NCBI RefSeq assembly: GCF_943193065.1
Contig: NZ_CALPCS010000002.1
Location: 62,001 to 126,000 of the forward strand
DNA length: 64,000 bases
Direction of reading: 5' to 3'
DNA from: Veillonella agrestimuris
GTDB taxonomy: Bacteria > Bacillota > Negativicutes > Veillonellales > Veillonellaceae
The notes under the pieces were generated by a model that ran no database searches, was not told the origin of the DNA, and saw nothing but the letters and a program-made list of their open reading frames with translations. Shown one piece after another: positions 61,482 through 64,000 of this stretch (the first letter of the stretch is position 1; each line of letters starts with the position of its first letter). The translations under genes were made by a program, and so were the position numbers.

Positions 61482-63200
61482 ATGAAGGCATCTACCATTT
61501 TTAAAGATTTTTTTCGGAAAGAAGGGTCTATTTATCTATTAGGGCTACTTGTGTTGGCCATTATAGACATTGGATTTTTATTTCTTCCCGAATTAGTAGG
61601 CAATGCAATTGATACATTGCAATACAATAAAGAAGGATTGTCTACTTATATATACTACATTATCGCTTTAGGGAGTCTTATTACAGTATTAAAAATTATT
61701 TCTAGACGTACCTTATTAGGCTCTATTCGGCGTATGGAATATTTATTTCGACAACGTATTTGTACCCAAGCCTTACAAATTCCTGCTACCTATTATGAAT
61801 TACATGGACCAGGAAAAGTTATGGCTTTAATGACTAATGATGTAACTTCACTGCGAGTAGCTTTAGGATTAGGCGTCATGATCATTGTAGATATTATTTT
61901 ATATTCCATATTAGGCTCTATTATTTTAATCGAAAAAATCGATTTTCTTTTGGCAGCTCAAATTATGACACCCATATTCTTTATTTTATTGGCTATCTTT
62001 GTATTAGGTCGTATATTGAGGAAGAAACAGCGACAAGCGCAAAATACCTATAGTGATATGACAGAATTTGGACAAGAGTTGTTTCAAGGGATGGATGTCA
62101 TCCGCGCATTTAATAAAGAGCGCATTATTGGAAATCTATTTAATAGCATTAATAGAAAAAACTATAATCACAATATGGAAGTGGCTCTTTACGATTCCTT
62201 ATTGACACCATTAACTATGGTAGCACCCTTTATCTGTGTTGCTATTAGTATCTATATTTGTGGTACCTTAGCAGTAAAAGGGGCGATGTCCGTAGGGGAA
62301 TTTGTTACCATTAATTCTTTTATTATGCTTATTGTAGGACCGTTGATTGGTTTTGGATCCTTAGTAGCTATTATGCAAAAAGGTTTAGCTTCGTTAGACC
62401 GTATTGTAGAGTTTATGGACATCCCTGTAGAAGATGTTTCTATTGGTGAAAACCAATTACCATTAGGGCCTATTGATATACGGTACTTAAACTTTACTTA
62501 TGAAGGATCAAAGTCGCCTACGTTAAAACAAGTGAATTTGACGATAGAACCAAACCAATTTATCGGCATTGTAGGAAAGCCTGGTTCTGGTAAAACTACA
62601 TTATTTAAATTATTGCTTGGTTTAGAAAGCGCTCCACCAAAATCAGTTTATATTAACAACCAAGATATTCGGAACATCTCGTTAGGTACATTGCGGAACT
62701 CCATTAGCTATGTGCCAACACAGTCCTACCTATTAGGGACGAGTATTAGCGATAATATTTCCTTTGGTTACGAAAACAGTAACCATATATCTGTTCAGGA
62801 AGCTGCAGAAATGGCTACCTTATATAGAGATTTAGGGGATGCTTTAGACAACCCATTAAGCACATTACAAGAAGAAGGCCGTGATTTGTCAGGGGGACAA
62901 AAGCAACGCATCAATATGGCTCGTGGTTTTTATAAAAATGCGCCTTATCTTATTTTAGATGATTGTTTTTCCGCTTTAGACGCTATTACGGTAAATACGA
63001 TTGTAAAAACATTGCAATCTGTCCAAAATAAAACTATTATTTGTAGTTCTCAACGATTAGAAGTTATCGAAAACGCTGATCAAATCATCGTCTTTGATGA
63101 TGGTATGATTGCTGAAGTAGGAACTCATCAAAAATTGCTACAAAAAGAAGGGATTTATTATAATTTGTACAGTGCACAAAATAGGAGGGGTCAGCGATGA
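61482..63200 (+). CDS. ABC exporter, membrane-ATPase half-transporter (first subunit)
   Basis: The 572-residue protein has six membrane segments (about residues 15-300) and an ABC ATPase domain with Walker A GKPGSGKTT near residue 366. A Q-loop (YVPTQSYLLG) lies near residue 409. Signature LSGGQ is near residue 472 and Walker B LILDD near residue 492. The residue after Walker B is Cys in place of the catalytic Glu (LDDC), so this site may be degenerate, as in heterodimeric exporters. The ATG at 61482 follows a GAGGAGG site; the in-frame ATG at 61434 lacks one. It overlaps the partner gene by four bases. The substrate is unknown; drug or peptide export are possible. Confidence 0.92.
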   Translation: MKASTIFKDFFRKEGSIYLLGLLVLAIIDIGFLFLPELVGNAIDTLQYNKEGLSTYIYYIIALGSLITVLKIISRRTLLGSIRRMEYLFRQRICTQALQIPATYYELHGPGKVMALMTNDVTSLRVALGLGVMIIVDIILYSILGSIILIEKIDFLLAAQIMTPIFFILLAIFVLGRILRKKQRQAQNTYSDMTEFGQELFQGMDVIRAFNKERIIGNLFNSINRKNYNHNMEVALYDSLLTPLTMVAPFICVAISIYICGTLAVKGAMSVGEFVTINSFIMLIVGPLIGFGSLVAIMQKGLASLDRIVEFMDIPVEDVSIGENQLPLGPIDIRYLNFTYEGSKSPTLKQVNLTIEPNQFIGIVGKPGSGKTTLFKLLLGLESAPPKSVYINNQDIRNISLGTLRNSISYVPTQSYLLGTSISDNISFGYENSNHISVQEAAEMATLYRDLGDALDNPLSTLQEEGRDLSGGQKQRINMARGFYKNAPYLILDDCFSALDAITVNTIVKTLQSVQNKTIICSSQRLEVIENADQIIVFDDGMIAEVGTHQKLLQKEGIYYNLYSAQNRRGQR

Positions 63201-64000
63201 AACAAAAACAAAGCGACGTAACTCTATTTTTACATTTAACAAATTATATAAAGCCTTATATGTGGCTCTTAATTGTAGCAGCTATGGCTCTCATGACGAA
63301 TTTATTTCTCTCTCTTTGGCGACCTTATATTACGAAACAAGTCATTGATTATGGCTTTGCTATCAAGGATATCAACACTATCGAATATTATGCTGGTGTC
63401 TATGCCTTAACCATTGTTGGGAGTATTGTGTTTATTTTGTTGGAAAACTATTTGCTAGCTTCTTTTGGACAAAAAATCATTTACCATATCCGAAGTGCAG
63501 TCTTTGAAAAAATCACGCATAAAAGCTCTCATGAATTTCAAGAAACGCCTATCGGTAATTGGGTGACTCGTATTACTAATGATGTAGAATCATTGCGCAC
63601 ATTATATAGTGATGTCATTTTAAAGCTCATTAGCAGCGGTTTAATGATCATTGGTATTCTATGTTTTATGTACGCCATCAACGTTCCCTTAGCGATTGTG
63701 ATGACCCTTTTACTACCTGTTATGGGTGGTATTATATGGGTTTATCAGAAGTTTTCACGGCGCGCTTTTAGACAAGTTAGGACTTCTGTGGCAGCTTCTA
63801 ATTCAAGTATTAAGGAATTGCTTAATTATATTATTATCGTCAAAACCTATGTAGGGGAAAAGATTATTGAAAAGCGATATGATAAAGTTAATCGAGAATT
63901 TTTAGATGCAGGGATTTTTGAAGTTATTACTTTCTCTATTTTTAGACCACTCGTGGATGCTCTTTTCTTCGTCGCTTTAATTATTATTTTTACAATGACT
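63197..64000 (+). CDS. ABC exporter, second half-transporter (3' end outside window)
   Basis: The frame opens at ATG 63197, in an ATGA overlap with the first subunit and after an AGGAGGGG site. It stays open for 268 codons to the window edge. The visible part is the membrane domain, with hydrophobic segments near residues 20-45, 60-85, 140-165 and 165-185, and the coupling-helix region near residues 205-225 (SNSSIKELLNYIIIVKTY). The ATPase domain must lie beyond the window. Together with the first subunit it would form a heterodimeric exporter. Confidence 0.9.
   Translation, partial: MKQKQSDVTLFLHLTNYIKPYMWLLIVAAMALMTNLFLSLWRPYITKQVIDYGFAIKDINTIEYYAGVYALTIVGSIVFILLENYLLASFGQKIIYHIRSAVFEKITHKSSHEFQETPIGNWVTRITNDVESLRTLYSDVILKLISSGLMIIGILCFMYAINVPLAIVMTLLLPVMGGIIWVYQKFSRRAFRQVRTSVAASNSSIKELLNYIIIVKTYVGEKIIEKRYDKVNREFLDAGIFEVITFSIFRPLVDALFFVALIIIFTMT

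Noticed and set aside
1-64000. Mobile elements, CRISPR arrays, tRNA or rRNA genes, phage or defence islands
   Set aside because: I looked for transposase motifs, regularly spaced repeats, tRNA cloverleaf cores and rRNA conserved segments and saw none; the gene order is uninterrupted housekeeping.

Overview
The window is an AT-rich, gene-dense piece of chromosome. Its content is almost wholly housekeeping, in gene orders typical of the Firmicutes: priA-def-fmt-rsmB-rlmN-prpC-prkC-rsgA-rpe, rpsB-tsf-pyrH-frr-uppS-cdsA-dxr-rseP-ispG-proS, miaB-mutS-mutL-miaA, hrcA-grpE-dnaK-dnaJ-prmA-rsmE-mtaB, and rpsU-yqeY. RemA, HrcA with a CIRCE operator, an S-box SAM riboswitch and a PASTA kinase all point to Firmicutes. 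Protein flavour and accessory genes (a DUF116 protein, a small siroheme/4Fe-4S protein, a long glutamine synthetase) suggest an anaerobic member of the Negativicutes, most likely Veillonella. That genus call is an inference from recognition, not from a search.

Layout. 1-3.9 kb: the 3' part of der, then plsY, gpsA, rsmD, coaD and a coiled-coil protein, closed by a strong terminator. 4.0-5.7 kb: rqcH on the minus strand. 5.8-10.8 kb: yicC, remA, gmk, rpoZ, coaBC and a SulP transporter. 10.8-12.2 kb: metK under a SAM-I riboswitch. 12.3-23.4 kb: replication restart, translation start, rRNA modification and the PrpC/PrkC signalling pair. 23.4-33.3 kb: the rpsB-to-proS cluster (translation, UMP kinase, undecaprenyl and phospholipid precursors, non-mevalonate isoprenoids, site-2 protease). 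33.6-44.3 kb: a PHP phosphoesterase, a P-loop/Asp23-like fusion, miaB, mutS, mutL, an RsmJ-like methyltransferase, miaA and a PLP lyase. 44.4-49.1 kb: mnmA, lepA, hemW and the siroheme protein. 49.2-57.3 kb: the HrcA-controlled heat-shock operon continuing into prmA, rsmE, mtaB and hinT. 57.3-60.2 kb: rpsU, yqeY and glnA. 60.3-61.3 kb: psiE and tpx on the minus strand. 61.5 kb to the end: a heterodimeric ABC exporter, its second half cut by the window edge.

No rRNA, tRNA, CRISPR array, insertion sequence, phage or obvious defence island was seen, and I found no convincing large undescribed system. The points most worth a second look are regulatory or small: a hairpin that appears to bridge the Shine-Dalgarno and start codon of lepA; a terminator that every glnA transcript must read through; further terminators inside operons (rpoZ/coaBC, tsf/pyrH, rpsU/yqeY); a structured rpsB leader; a repeated TTAGT/ACTAA operator candidate overlapping the tpx promoter; a P-loop protein fused to an Asp23/Gls24-like domain; and an 83-residue PASTA-like protein between frr and uppS.
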